From Neobacillus niacini (GTDB lineage Bacteria > Bacillota > Bacilli > Bacillales > Cytobacillaceae): a DNA stretch of 64,000 bases. Where the stretch lies: contig NZ_BAWM01000018.1 in assembly GCF_000759675.1 (NCBI RefSeq), forward strand, positions 274,478 through 338,477. Direction: 5' to 3'. The translations under genes and the position numbers were made by a program. Below are positions 30,496 to 39,145 of this stretch, piece by piece (the first letter of the stretch is position 1; the number at the start of each line of letters is the position of its first letter). A model generated the notes under the pieces. That model made no database searches, was not told where the DNA came from, and saw only the letters and a list, made by a program, of their open reading frames with translations.

Positions 30496-30521
30496 AAAGC
30501 CCAGCTAAAGAGCTGGGCTTT
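30496..30521. terminator. Bidirectional terminator between pssA and pepF
   Basis: AAAGCCCAGCT, loop AAAG, AGCTGGGCTTT: an 11-bp perfect stem between convergent genes. Confidence 0.85.
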
Positions 30522-30525
30522 ATTG

Positions 30526-32325
30526 TTATTTATTTTCGGTTAATTGAAGGAATTCATCAATATCATCGATACAGATTCTTACAGCTTTTTCCCAGAAATC
30601 TTTTTGAACTAAGTCCACTTGTAAATGCTTAGCTGCCAAATCCTCGACGGTCATGGAAGCGGTATCTCTTAATAAGGCAATATATTTTTCTTCGTATCCT
30701 GCACCTTCCTCAAGTGCCTGTGCGTATATTCCAAGTGAGAACAAGTAACCAAATGTATATGGGAAGTTATAAAATGGCACGCCAGTGATAAAGAAATGAA
30801 GCTTGGATGCCCAGAATAATGGATGATAGTCGTCCAAAGCCTCACAATAGGCTTCCTTCTGAGCTTCTTCCATCAATTCGTTTAAGGTTTCAACGGACAC
30901 TGGACCGAGCTTTCTTGCCTCATAAAAACGAGTCTCGAACAGAAAGCGAGCATGGATGTTCATTAAAAGAGCAACCGTTCTTTGGATTTTATCATCCAGT
31001 AGTGTGAGCTTTTCTTCTTCGCCCTTAGCATTTTTTACTGCTGCGTCTGCAACAATCATTTCTGCAAAGGTCGATGCGGTTTCAGCTACATTCATGGCAT
31101 ACCCGCGATTGAGATAATGTACTCCTCTCATCGCATAGGAATGAAAACCATGACCTAGCTCATGAGCAAGTGTAGAAACATTGGAAGGAGTTCCGGAATA
31201 AGTCATGAAAATACGAGATTCTTCACTTTCCGGGAATCCAGTACAGAAACCACCCGGTGCTTTTCCAGGACGGTCCTCAGCTTCAATCCATTGGTTTTCA
31301 AATGCCATCTTTGCAAAAGAAGACATCTTTTCACCAAAAAGGGCAAAATTTTGTTCAATAAATTCAGCACCTTCTTGATAAGAAACCTTTGACTCTGTTT
31401 TTCCATAGGGAGCATCTAAATCGAACCAGCTTAATTTTTCAAGACCTAAGAGTTTAGCTTTACGGTTCATATATTCTACGAGTGGCTGTTTATTTTCAGA
31501 AATAACTGCCCACATTGTTTCTAATGTTTCTTTTTTCATTCGGTTAATACTTAATGGTTCTTTTAATACATCTTCCCAGCCTCGTTTTTTATAAACATTT
31601 AAACGGAAACCTGATAGATGATTTAATGTTTTCGATAAATAATCAGCCTGCTCATTCCAAGACTTTTCCCAGCTTTTAAAAACTTCTTTACGTACTTCCC
31701 TGTCAGAGCTCGAAAATCTATTGGAAGCCTGACCAACTGAAAGTTGATTTACCTCACCATTTTCCTCAACAGGAACCTTTATTTTACTTACAATGAGATC
31801 ATACAATTGTCCCCAACTGTGATACCCATCAACGCCTAATGCACTAATTAGAGCTTCTTCTTGTATCGAAAGTTTATCTTTTGCCCGTTCACGCCTTTCA
31901 GTTAGCGAAAAGGTCAACTCTACCAGATAATCATCTTCTAACACTTGAGCCCATACATCGTCATTGATGGATGATAGCAGGTTGTCAAATGCACTTAGCG
32001 CAGATTGAAAAGTGGCACTAAGCCCAGTCACAGTTGCCTCAAGTGCATAAGCTTTTTTATCCTCTGTATTTTGCGCCTGCAGGCAGCCTACAAATGCCCC
32101 TGCTTGGCGAAGCTTTTTACCCGCTGTTTCAAAATCTGTCAGCAATTCCTTTAAATAAACCTTATCCTGAGCTGTATTAAGTGGAGTCCAATTGTTTACT
32201 TTTGTTTCGAAAATCTCAACTAATTCCTTCGTATCCTTTAAGTGGTCCGCTAGTTCAACTGAATCGCTTCCACCTTTGAAAAACACTTCAAGATTCCAAA
32301 CATCTGAATATGTAGCAGCTTTCAT
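30526..32325 (-). CDS. pepF: Oligoendopeptidase F (M3 metallopeptidase)
   Basis: A 599-residue cytoplasmic zinc peptidase of short peptides. The HExxH zinc motif is in TLAHELGHGFHSYA (about 388-401), with the third ligand region NVAETASTFAEMI. Length and C-terminal M3 fold fit PepF. GGGGGG about six bases before the ATG. TATAAT lies upstream without an obvious -35. Its position beside sigK is not seen in B. subtilis. Confidence 0.94.
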   Translation of the reverse strand: MKAATYSDVWNLEVFFKGGSDSVELADHLKDTKELVEIFETKVNNWTPLNTAQDKVYLKELLTDFETAGKKLRQAGAFVGCLQAQNTEDKKAYALEATVTGLSATFQSALSAFDNLLSSINDDVWAQVLEDDYLVELTFSLTERRERAKDKLSIQEEALISALGVDGYHSWGQLYDLIVSKIKVPVEENGEVNQLSVGQASNRFSSSDREVRKEVFKSWEKSWNEQADYLSKTLNHLSGFRLNVYKKRGWEDVLKEPLSINRMKKETLETMWAVISENKQPLVEYMNRKAKLLGLEKLSWFDLDAPYGKTESKVSYQEGAEFIEQNFALFGEKMSSFAKMAFENQWIEAEDRPGKAPGGFCTGFPESEESRIFMTYSGTPSNVSTLAHELGHGFHSYAMRGVHYLNRGYAMNVAETASTFAEMIVADAAVKNAKGEEEKLTLLDDKIQRTVALLMNIHARFLFETRFYEARKLGPVSVETLNELMEEAQKEAYCEALDDYHPLFWASKLHFFITGVPFYNFPYTFGYLFSLGIYAQALEEGAGYEEKYIALLRDTASMTVEDLAAKHLQVDLVQKDFWEKAVRICIDDIDEFLQLTENK

Positions 32326-32416
32326 AATGTTCCCCCCTTATTTATGTACCTTTTCATTATAATTTTTTTTTTTGAAAAATTCTATTATTCAAGTTTCACA
32401 TAAAAATAGCTATAAA

Positions 32417-32447
32417 AAACAGAGACGGAAAAGGTCCGGCTCTGTTT
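32417..32447 (-). terminator. Terminator of sigK
   Basis: Reverse-strand AAACAGAGCCGG and CCGTCTCTGTTT pair over 12 bp with one mismatch, followed by TTTT. It directly follows the sigK stop. Confidence 0.8.
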
Positions 32448-32448
32448 C

Positions 32449-33165
32449 TTAGTTCTTTTTCTTCCGTTCTTTTTCAGCACGATAAAATTCATGAAACATT
32501 TTCATTAGTGCTCGTTTTTCAATCCTAGAAACATAGCTTCGTGAAATACCCAATTCTTTTGCAATTTCACGCTGGGTCTTTTCTTTTTGAAGGTCAAGAC
32601 CGAAACGGCCAACAATCACTTCCTTTTCTCGGTCGTCAAGGACATCAATATATTTCCGGATTTTTTCGAGCTCCATGTTTAACTGGATGGTATCGATCAC
32701 ATCTTCTGATTCCGATTTAAGTACATCGATAAGCGAGATTTCATTGCCTTCTTTATCCTGTCCAATCGGGTCATGCAATGAGACATCCTTTTTTGTCTTC
32801 TTTAGAGCCCTCAAATGCATGAGAATCTCGTTTTCTATACAACGGGCAGCATAAGTAGCAAGCTTTGTTCCTTTTCCCTCTGAATAGCTCTCAATTGCTT
32901 TTATTAAACCAATCGTTCCTATTGAAATTAAATCTTCTGAATCTTCCCCAGTATTTTCAAACTTTTTTACAATATGAGCTACAAGCCGTAAATTATGTTC
33001 AATCAACATATTACGAGCATGCGAGTCCCCTTCCGCCATTAACCGTAAGTATTTCCTTTCATCTGCAGCAGATAGGGGCTGCGGAAAAGCATTGTTTTTT
33101 ACATAAGAGACAAGAAATAAAAATTCCTTAATTAGATAACCAAGTGCTGTGAAAATCCCTGCCAT
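32449..33165 (-). CDS. sigK: RNA polymerase sporulation sigma factor K (pro-sigma-K), uninterrupted
   Basis: A 238-residue mother-cell sigma factor, synthesized with a 20-residue membrane-associating propeptide: [20 protein letters not shown], then mature [12 protein letters not shown]. The region 2 block ([37 protein letters not shown]) and the region 4 helix-turn-helix ([20 protein letters not shown]) are intact. The start at 33165 has GGGGGTGG six bases upstream; the open frame to 33246 adds a non-family leader. In B. subtilis this gene is split by the skin element into spoIVCB and spoIIIC; here the frame is continuous with no recombinase gene next to it. Confidence 0.97.
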   Translation of the reverse strand: MAGIFTALGYLIKEFLFLVSYVKNNAFPQPLSAADERKYLRLMAEGDSHARNMLIEHNLRLVAHIVKKFENTGEDSEDLISIGTIGLIKAIESYSEGKGTKLATYAARCIENEILMHLRALKKTKKDVSLHDPIGQDKEGNEISLIDVLKSESEDVIDTIQLNMELEKIRKYIDVLDDREKEVIVGRFGLDLQKEKTQREIAKELGISRSYVSRIEKRALMKMFHEFYRAEKERKKKN

Positions 33166-33263
33166 GCACATCCACCCCCGTGCTTTTTTAGGGCTTTGCC
33201 TATAACTAATTCCTATGTTAGAAACAGTGTGATTGTGTCTGTCCAAGACATTTTATTTAAAAA

Positions 33264-33420
33264 TAGGCTTTGTTAAAGAATAATGTTGTTTTTTGGCCAC
33301 TCGTTGATTGGAGTGGAAGGCACGAAGACTCCTGCGGGAGAAGCGAGACAGGCTCGGCGGTCGCCTGCGGAAAGCGAAGTGCCTGGAACGGAAATCAACA
33401 ACTAAGATTAACAGAGCCTA
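33264..33420 (+). repeat. Family 2 MITE-like repeat, 157 bp
   Basis: Ends TAGGCTTTGTTAA and TTAACAGAGCCTA form terminal inverted repeats with one mismatch. The inside carries GCACGAAGACTCCTGCGGGA and GCGAAGTGCCTGGAACGG, partly self-complementary. The second copy in the window (44354-44542) is in the opposite orientation. No coding frame. Confidence 0.85.
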
Positions 33421-33445
33421 AAAAGCCTTTCATCACACACATAAA

Positions 33446-33479
33446 AAAAGCATTGACCTATTAAAGATCAATGCTTTTT
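33446..33479 (-). terminator. Terminator after the 25-residue microORF
   Basis: Reverse-strand AAAAAGCATTGA and TCAATGCTTTTTTT with an 11-base loop, beginning two bases past the microORF stop. A clear intrinsic terminator for a gene lying to its right. Confidence 0.85.
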
Positions 33480-33481
33480 CA

Positions 33482-33559
33482 TTATTCTACGCTTAGCTCT
33501 GCTGTTATTACACAGCCAATCGCCCCAGTTATGACCAAAGCCATCACGACCATGAACAT
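33482..33559 (-). CDS. Hypothetical 25-residue single-helix membrane peptide
   Basis: I do not recognise this family. The frame starts MFMVVMALVITGAIGCVITA and ends with the acidic ELSVE, so nearly the whole peptide is one hydrophobic helix. GGGGTGGGGAG lies directly before the ATG (spacing about 3-6 bases) and an intrinsic terminator follows the stop, which together suggest a real gene. I see no convincing sigma-A promoter upstream; a sporulation sigma factor is possible given the sigK and yrzI neighbours. It could be a sporulation micropeptide or a toxin-like peptide; both are guesses. Confidence 0.55.
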   Translation of the reverse strand: MFMVVMALVITGAIGCVITAELSVE

Positions 33560-33883
33560 GCTCCCCACCCCTTATGATAGATCCTTTAATCTACTTCGAA
33601 TTTATCACATTTTCACAGTATCTAACTTAAGGGATTATGAACATTCTGTTAACAAACATTTACTTCTATTATCATATATTGTTATTTATGATATCATTTT
33701 TGAATTTTCTTTTTTGTCTTTATGAAAAGAAATAATAAAAAGTTATGCACCGGCATTTTTAGCTACCTCCTTGTACAGGCTAACTAAGTGGAATCTTTCA
33801 TACTCCATAAGCTTGCTCCACGTTTTTGTACCAAATATATCATTGTAAACCCGCCTTTCTTTATTTATTATGGTTAAACCTTA
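33560..33883. other. Gene-poor stretch with overlapping tiny open frames
   Basis: Mostly AT-rich sequence. Two overlapping reverse frames are worth noting. A 19-codon frame at 33784-33843 (MIYLVQKRGASLWSMKDST) has AGGCGGG upstream. A 21-codon frame at 33743-33808 (MEYERFHLVSLYKEVAKNAG) has GTGGAG upstream and stays open further upstream as IFGTKTWSKL, without a start codon. The second looks protein-like, so a frameshifted small gene is possible. Nothing else is supported. Confidence 0.3.
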
Positions 33884-34024
33884 CTACATAATGCGATGAA
33901 CGGATAATTGACGATCTTTTGTTGCTTCATATATTTTCTTAATTTGTTCTTGGTGCGCTGCTTCTTCCATACTCATCTCACGTTTTTTGATGGTAATGGA
34001 TAAGAATAAAATATTTAAGGTCAT
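33884..34024 (-). CDS. yrzI: YrzI family small protein, copy 4 (most diverged)
   Basis: A 46-residue protein beginning MTLNILFLSITIKKREMSME and ending KDRQLSVHRIM. It belongs to the Bacillus tandem small protein family (YrzI, Pfam Bac_small_yrzI), thought to be sporulation-related; function unknown. The hydrophobic first 12 residues followed by a charged helix are shared by all four copies. GGGAGGTGATAG precedes the ATG. Ends in TAG, unlike the others. Confidence 0.85.
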   Translation of the reverse strand: MTLNILFLSITIKKREMSMEEAAHQEQIKKIYEATKDRQLSVHRIM

Positions 34025-34050
34025 GACTATCACCTCCCATAAAGGGTTTA

Positions 34051-34191
34051 TTACATTAAATGATACGCAGTAACTTGACGGTCTTTGTGCTGATCATATA
34101 ACTTTTCAACCATTTCATTTCGAATTGCTTCTTCCAGACTTTCTTTACGTTTCTTAACAGTAATTGAAAAAAATAAAATATTTAGAGTCAT
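34051..34191 (-). CDS. yrzI: YrzI family small protein, copy 3
   Basis: A 46-residue paralogue, MTLNILFFSITVKKRKESLE at the amino end and YDQHKDRQVTAYHLM at the carboxyl end. Gap to copy 4 is 26 bases and holds only the next ribosome site. AAGGAAG precedes the ATG, the weakest ribosome site of the four. Same unknown function as its siblings. Confidence 0.85.
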   Translation of the reverse strand: MTLNILFFSITVKKRKESLEEAIRNEMVEKLYDQHKDRQVTAYHLM

Positions 34192-34222
34192 TTAAATACA
34201 CTTCCTTTTTATAAGAGTTAAT

Positions 34223-34363
34223 TTATAGTAAATGATAAATCGACATTTGATGTTCTTTGTTTTGCTCATAAAGTTTTTCAATCATTTCATTTCGAGCTGC
34301 TTGTTGAAGACTTTCTTCACGTCTTTTTAATGTTATCGAGATAAAAAATATATTAAGGGTCAT
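34223..34363 (-). CDS. yrzI: YrzI family small protein, copy 2
   Basis: A 46-residue paralogue, MTLNIFFISITLKRREESLQ at the amino end and YEQNKEHQMSIYHLL at the carboxyl end. It has the best ribosome site of the array, AGGAGGTGATAGTT. Close to copy 1 in the QQA-RNEM-EKLYEQNK core, so these two are the most recent duplicates. Confidence 0.85.
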   Translation of the reverse strand: MTLNIFFISITLKRREESLQQAARNEMIEKLYEQNKEHQMSIYHLL

Positions 34364-34387
34364 AACTATCACCTCCTGGAATGTTTA

Positions 34388-34528
34388 TTACATCAAATGA
34401 TGTACGAAATTTTGGCGATCTTTGTTTTGCTCATACAGCTTTTCAACCATTTCATTTCGAACTGCTTGTTGAAGACTTTCTTCACGTTTATTAAATGTAA
34501 TCGAAAAAAATAAAATATTTAGCGTCAT
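34388..34528 (-). CDS. yrzI: YrzI family small protein, copy 1 (array leader)
   Basis: A 46-residue paralogue, MTLNILFFSITFNKREESLQ at the amino end and NKDRQNFVHHLM at the carboxyl end. AAGGGAAGTGATAGT precedes the ATG at 34528; the open frame to 34630 runs through terminator hairpins and is not coding. The four genes have identical length (141 bases) and gaps of 24, 31 and 26 bases, so they form one array and likely one transcript. Confidence 0.87.
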   Translation of the reverse strand: MTLNILFFSITFNKREESLQQAVRNEMVEKLYEQNKDRQNFVHHLM

Positions 34529-34582
34529 ACTATCACTTCCCTTTATAACCATTTTTGTTAATTTTATCCATTCCACAGGCAC

Positions 34583-34618
34583 AAAAAGGCCGCAAGAAGA
34601 TACTCCCTGCGGTCCTGT
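34583..34618 (-). terminator. Second of two tandem terminators downstream of the 34-codon microgene
   Basis: Reverse-strand GGACCGCA pairs with TGCGGCC (one bulged A), followed by TTTTTG. Flanked by AGGCACAAAAA, which also precedes the first hairpin 46 bases away. Confidence 0.75.
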
Positions 34619-34629
34619 TTTTAGGCACA

Positions 34630-34662
34630 AAAATACCGCAGGGCGTCATTCTCCCTGCGGCA
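34630..34662 (-). terminator. First of two tandem terminators downstream of the 34-codon microgene
   Basis: Reverse-strand CCGCAGGG, loop AGAATGACG, CCCTGCGG, then TATTTTTG. Perfect 8-bp GC-rich stem, 25 bases after the microgene stop. Confidence 0.85.
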
Positions 34663-34685
34663 TGGATATGTTAGGTAACTAAAAA

Positions 34686-34790
34686 TTAGTTAAGCAATCC
34701 ATTCCTGTCGGTCGAATGCACATTATTCAAATATCCAGTTGTCATACCAATAGCAATTCCAGTGTTAGCAACTCTTAATTTCATCATCAT
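34686..34790 (-). CDS. Hypothetical 34-residue microprotein with its own promoter and terminators
   Basis: I do not recognise it. The frame begins with three ATG codons, MMMKLRVANTGIAIGMTTGY, and ends VHSTDRNGLLN; the middle is a short Gly/Ala-rich hydrophobic segment too short for a confident membrane helix. GGAGG lies nine bases before the first ATG. A near-perfect sigma-A promoter starts 64 bases upstream and two terminators follow. That combination is strong evidence for an expressed unit, either a small protein or a small RNA with a peptide. It may also be the lead transcript of the yrzI array by readthrough. Confidence 0.65.
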   Translation of the reverse strand: MMMKLRVANTGIAIGMTTGYLNNVHSTDRNGLLN

Positions 34791-34830
34791 CTTCTTCGAC
34801 CTCCTTCGGAATTTTTTACTTACTACGGTA

Positions 34831-34859
34831 ATTATATCCAGCAACATACCCTTTGTAAA
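34831..34859 (-). promoter_or_regulatory. Sigma-A promoter of the 34-codon microgene
   Basis: Reverse-strand TTTACA (34854-34859), 17 bases, TATAAT (34831-34836). One mismatch to consensus overall. Predicted leader is about 34 bases. Confidence 0.85.
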
Positions 34860-34924
34860 CCATTTTTTGAAATTTTTTTAAAAAATAGTTAAATTGCCTG
34901 GATAAGGGTATCAACTCAAAAAAA

Positions 34925-34950
34925 ATAAGCGTTCCGAAGGGAACGCTTAT
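34925..34950 (-). terminator. Terminator of yrhC
   Basis: Reverse-strand ATAAGCGTTCC, loop CTT, GGAACGCTTAT, then TTTTTTT. The yrhC stop codon is within the left arm. Confidence 0.9.
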
Positions 34951-35195
34951 CTCTTGTTACCGTCTTCCATATCCTTAAGTTTTAGTTGGCACTGCTTCGA
35001 TTGAATAAAAAGTAAGATCGAAAGTGCTAAAAAGGACATAGAGGAAATCATCATTATATTTACATCCATCTCACTTTTTGAGTCTGATGGAATAATTACA
35101 CCTAAAAAGAAAAATACACCGACAGCGAGTAATACGACAGCAAATTGTTTAAAATCAACCATTTTTTCATAAATATTTTTTGTTTGTTTGTCCAC
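34947..35195 (-). CDS. yrhC: YrhC family membrane protein
   Basis: An 82-residue protein with two predicted membrane helices (about 17-36 and 45-64) and a charged C terminus. It matches the YrhC-like family found downstream of the mcc operon in Bacillus; function unknown. GTG start with AGGTGA upstream. A hairpin with T tail lies between mccB and this gene, so it is probably only partly co-transcribed with the operon. Confidence 0.85.
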   Translation of the reverse strand: MDKQTKNIYEKMVDFKQFAVVLLAVGVFFFLGVIIPSDSKSEMDVNIMMISSMSFLALSILLFIQSKQCQLKLKDMEDGNKR

Positions 35196-35298
35196 TGTTG
35201 GTCACCTGCTTTTCTTAAAATCTACTAAGCTACTTTAACACAAAAAATAGCATAAATGTGAATGTAAATTTTAGAAAAACAGGTTGAACTATAAAAAA

Positions 35299-35322
35299 AT
35301 AGTCCGGCACATCGGCCAGACT
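35299..35322 (-). terminator. Terminator of mccB
   Basis: Reverse-strand AGTCTGGC, loop CGATGT, GCCGGACT (one G-U pair), then ATTTTTT. Confidence 0.75.
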
Positions 35323-35329
35323 TTATTTT

Positions 35330-37389
<2,060 letters not shown>

Positions 37390-37413
37390 TTCCCACCACC
37401 ACTTTCGTGCTAG

Positions 37414-38109
37414 CTACCCTAAAGCTGCTACTATTTTCATTACCAAAGTAGCTGAATGGGTAGCGGCTTTGTCAATAAATTGATCAAAGGAAATTTCAGA
37501 TTCCTTTCCGGCAATATCAGATAATGAGCGAATGATCACGAAAGGAACTCCGAAGCGATGTGCCACTTGTGCAATTGCCGCAGCTTCCATCTCAACAGCC
37601 TGTAATTTTTCAAACTTTGATTGTACAAACTTAACACGCTCAGGATCTTCCATGAATGAATCCCCAGTAACGATTAAACCTTTCACAATTTGGAATTTAT
37701 CTAGTTCGTTAGCAGCGTTTTCCGCTACTTTAACTAACTTTTCATCTGCTAAGAAAGCTGCTGGAAGCTGTGGAACCTGCCCATACTCATATCCGAAGGC
37801 TGTTACATCCACATCATGATGACGAACTTCTGTTGATATAACTGCGTCTCCAACATTTAAATCAGGATTGAAACCCCCAGCAGATCCTGTGTTAATAATG
37901 CAATCAGGCTTATATTTTTCAAGCAGAATGGTTGTTGACATCGCTGCATTTACTTTTCCGATTCCAGAGCGTAGTAAAATCACATCTGCACCATGCATTT
38001 GTCCAAATGTAAACTCGCAGCCTGCAATCGTTTCTTGGGTTTGCCCCGCAATATTATTCCTTAATAACTTCACTTCTTCTTCCATTGCTCCGATGATGGC
38101 AATTTTCAT
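37414..38109 (-). CDS. mtnN: 5'-methylthioadenosine/S-adenosylhomocysteine nucleosidase
   Basis: A 231-residue nucleosidase that cleaves S-adenosylhomocysteine and methylthioadenosine, feeding the homocysteine route to cysteine. The family start [16 protein letters not shown], the NTGSAGGF nucleoside site, the substrate Glu region [11 protein letters not shown], and catalytic Asp in RSLSDIAG are all present. GAGAGG lies ahead of the ATG, 15 bases after yrrT. Confidence 0.97.
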   Translation of the reverse strand: MKIAIIGAMEEEVKLLRNNIAGQTQETIAGCEFTFGQMHGADVILLRSGIGKVNAAMSTTILLEKYKPDCIINTGSAGGFNPDLNVGDAVISTEVRHHDVDVTAFGYEYGQVPQLPAAFLADEKLVKVAENAANELDKFQIVKGLIVTGDSFMEDPERVKFVQSKFEKLQAVEMEAAAIAQVAHRFGVPFVIIRSLSDIAGKESEISFDQFIDKAATHSATLVMKIVAALG

Positions 38110-38124
38110 ATTCAGACCTCTCTC

Positions 38125-38763
38125 TTATTGTTTTACTCCTTCCATCAACCAGACAAAGCTATTGCAACGCGTAAACAGAACAATAAAACCGTTATTCTCT
38201 AAAATAGCTCTAATAACTGGAATTGTTGTATAGTATTCAGTTTCCAAATCATTTGCCAGGTTATGGAAGCCTTCTTCTTTTGCTTTTACGATAGCATTAT
38301 TATAATCTTCCTCTGATTCAAACATCGTATCCGCAAACACTATTCTACCACCTTTTGAAAGCAGTTTTCCATATTTGGTAATCGCTTCAGCCTTTTCCAA
38401 ATCGGAAAGATGATGGAATGCATAAGTACTGACAAATGTATCAACGCTTATTATTTCAGGAAAATGAAAAAAATCGCCATCAATAATTTTTACAGTGCTT
38501 CCAAGCTTAGCTTCTGCAATTTTCCTCATTGGTGAGGATGGCTCAATTCCAGTCACTTTTAAACCATTATCAATCAGCTTTTTTGTTAAGTTACCAGTAC
38601 CAACTCCAAATTCTATAACATGACCATATGAACGATTCACGACAGATTCTAATATTTGTCTATAACCCGAAAACACTTCTTTGTATTCACCTTTATGCCC
38701 CAAAACCGTTTCATCATATGATTCTGCCCATTGTTCAAAAACATCTAAAAATTCTCTTCCCAT
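38125..38763 (-). CDS. yrrT: Class I SAM-dependent methyltransferase YrrT
   Basis: A 212-residue methyltransferase with motif I VIEFGVGTGNLTKKL (about 48-62) and the AFHHLSD block. Substrate unknown; its conserved place as first gene of the mtnN-mccA-mccB operon implies a role in SAM recycling to cysteine. The start at 38763 has GGAGGG eight bases upstream; the upstream extension covers the promoter. Confidence 0.9.
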   Translation of the reverse strand: MGREFLDVFEQWAESYDETVLGHKGEYKEVFSGYRQILESVVNRSYGHVIEFGVGTGNLTKKLIDNGLKVTGIEPSSPMRKIAEAKLGSTVKIIDGDFFHFPEIISVDTFVSTYAFHHLSDLEKAEAITKYGKLLSKGGRIVFADTMFESEEDYNNAIVKAKEEGFHNLANDLETEYYTTIPVIRAILENNGFIVLFTRCNSFVWLMEGVKQ

Positions 38764-38787
38764 ACTGTCACCCTCCATATTATACAC

Positions 38788-38812
38788 AATTCCTATAAGT
38801 ATAGTATGAATT
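38788..38812. promoter_or_regulatory. Candidate CymR operator upstream of yrrT
   Basis: An imperfect palindrome AATTCCTAT, 7 bases, GTATGAATT, with GGAATT in one half on the reverse strand as in CymR sites. TATAAT at 38779-38784 lies next to it but is too close to the ribosome site to be a simple -10 box. CymR is encoded at 59713-60132. Confidence 0.4.
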
Positions 38813-38911
38813 ATTGGTGAACATGTTATCATATTTTCCTCTCTTATTTAATTTCTCATTGCTTACTAAGGTTGAAATAACTAGAATGTACATAGGGAAA
38901 GGATGATAACA

Positions 38912-39121
38912 ATGATGAATTTTCAAATTGATTTTATTGAGGATAAAGTAGAATTTTTCGATGCAACAGACCTTAAAGTTTTAGAAAAGAAAATCGAAGC
39001 AAAAATTGAGGAAAATAAAGCAATCCTATTAGGAGTACATTCAGTCTCCCATCAAATGTATGTTAGCGAAAAGGGTCAAACATTCTTCACTGCAGTCGTT
39101 CACTTTAAACGAAAAAAATAG
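38912..39121 (+). CDS. yrzA: YrzA family protein (DUF2536)
   Basis: A 69-residue protein of unknown function conserved in Bacillus (MMNFQIDFIEDKVEFFDATD, then SHQMYVSEKGQTFFTAVVHF). AAAGG lies nine bases before the ATG at 38912; the next ATG (38915) is an equally common family start. Forward-strand single gene between divergent yrrT and convergent yrrS. Confidence 0.85.
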   Translation: MMNFQIDFIEDKVEFFDATDLKVLEKKIEAKIEENKAILLGVHSVSHQMYVSEKGQTFFTAVVHFKRKK

Positions 39122-39145
39122 GATGGACAATCCATCCTATTTTTT
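39113..39145. terminator. Bidirectional terminator between yrzA and yrrS
   Basis: AAAAAATAGGATGGA, loop CAA, TCCATCCTATTTTTT: 15-bp perfect stem containing the yrzA stop. Confidence 0.92.

Noticed and set aside
33471..33725. Forward open frame of 84 codons
   Set aside because: It begins inside a terminator hairpin, lacks a ribosome site and is antisense to the better supported 25-residue microORF.
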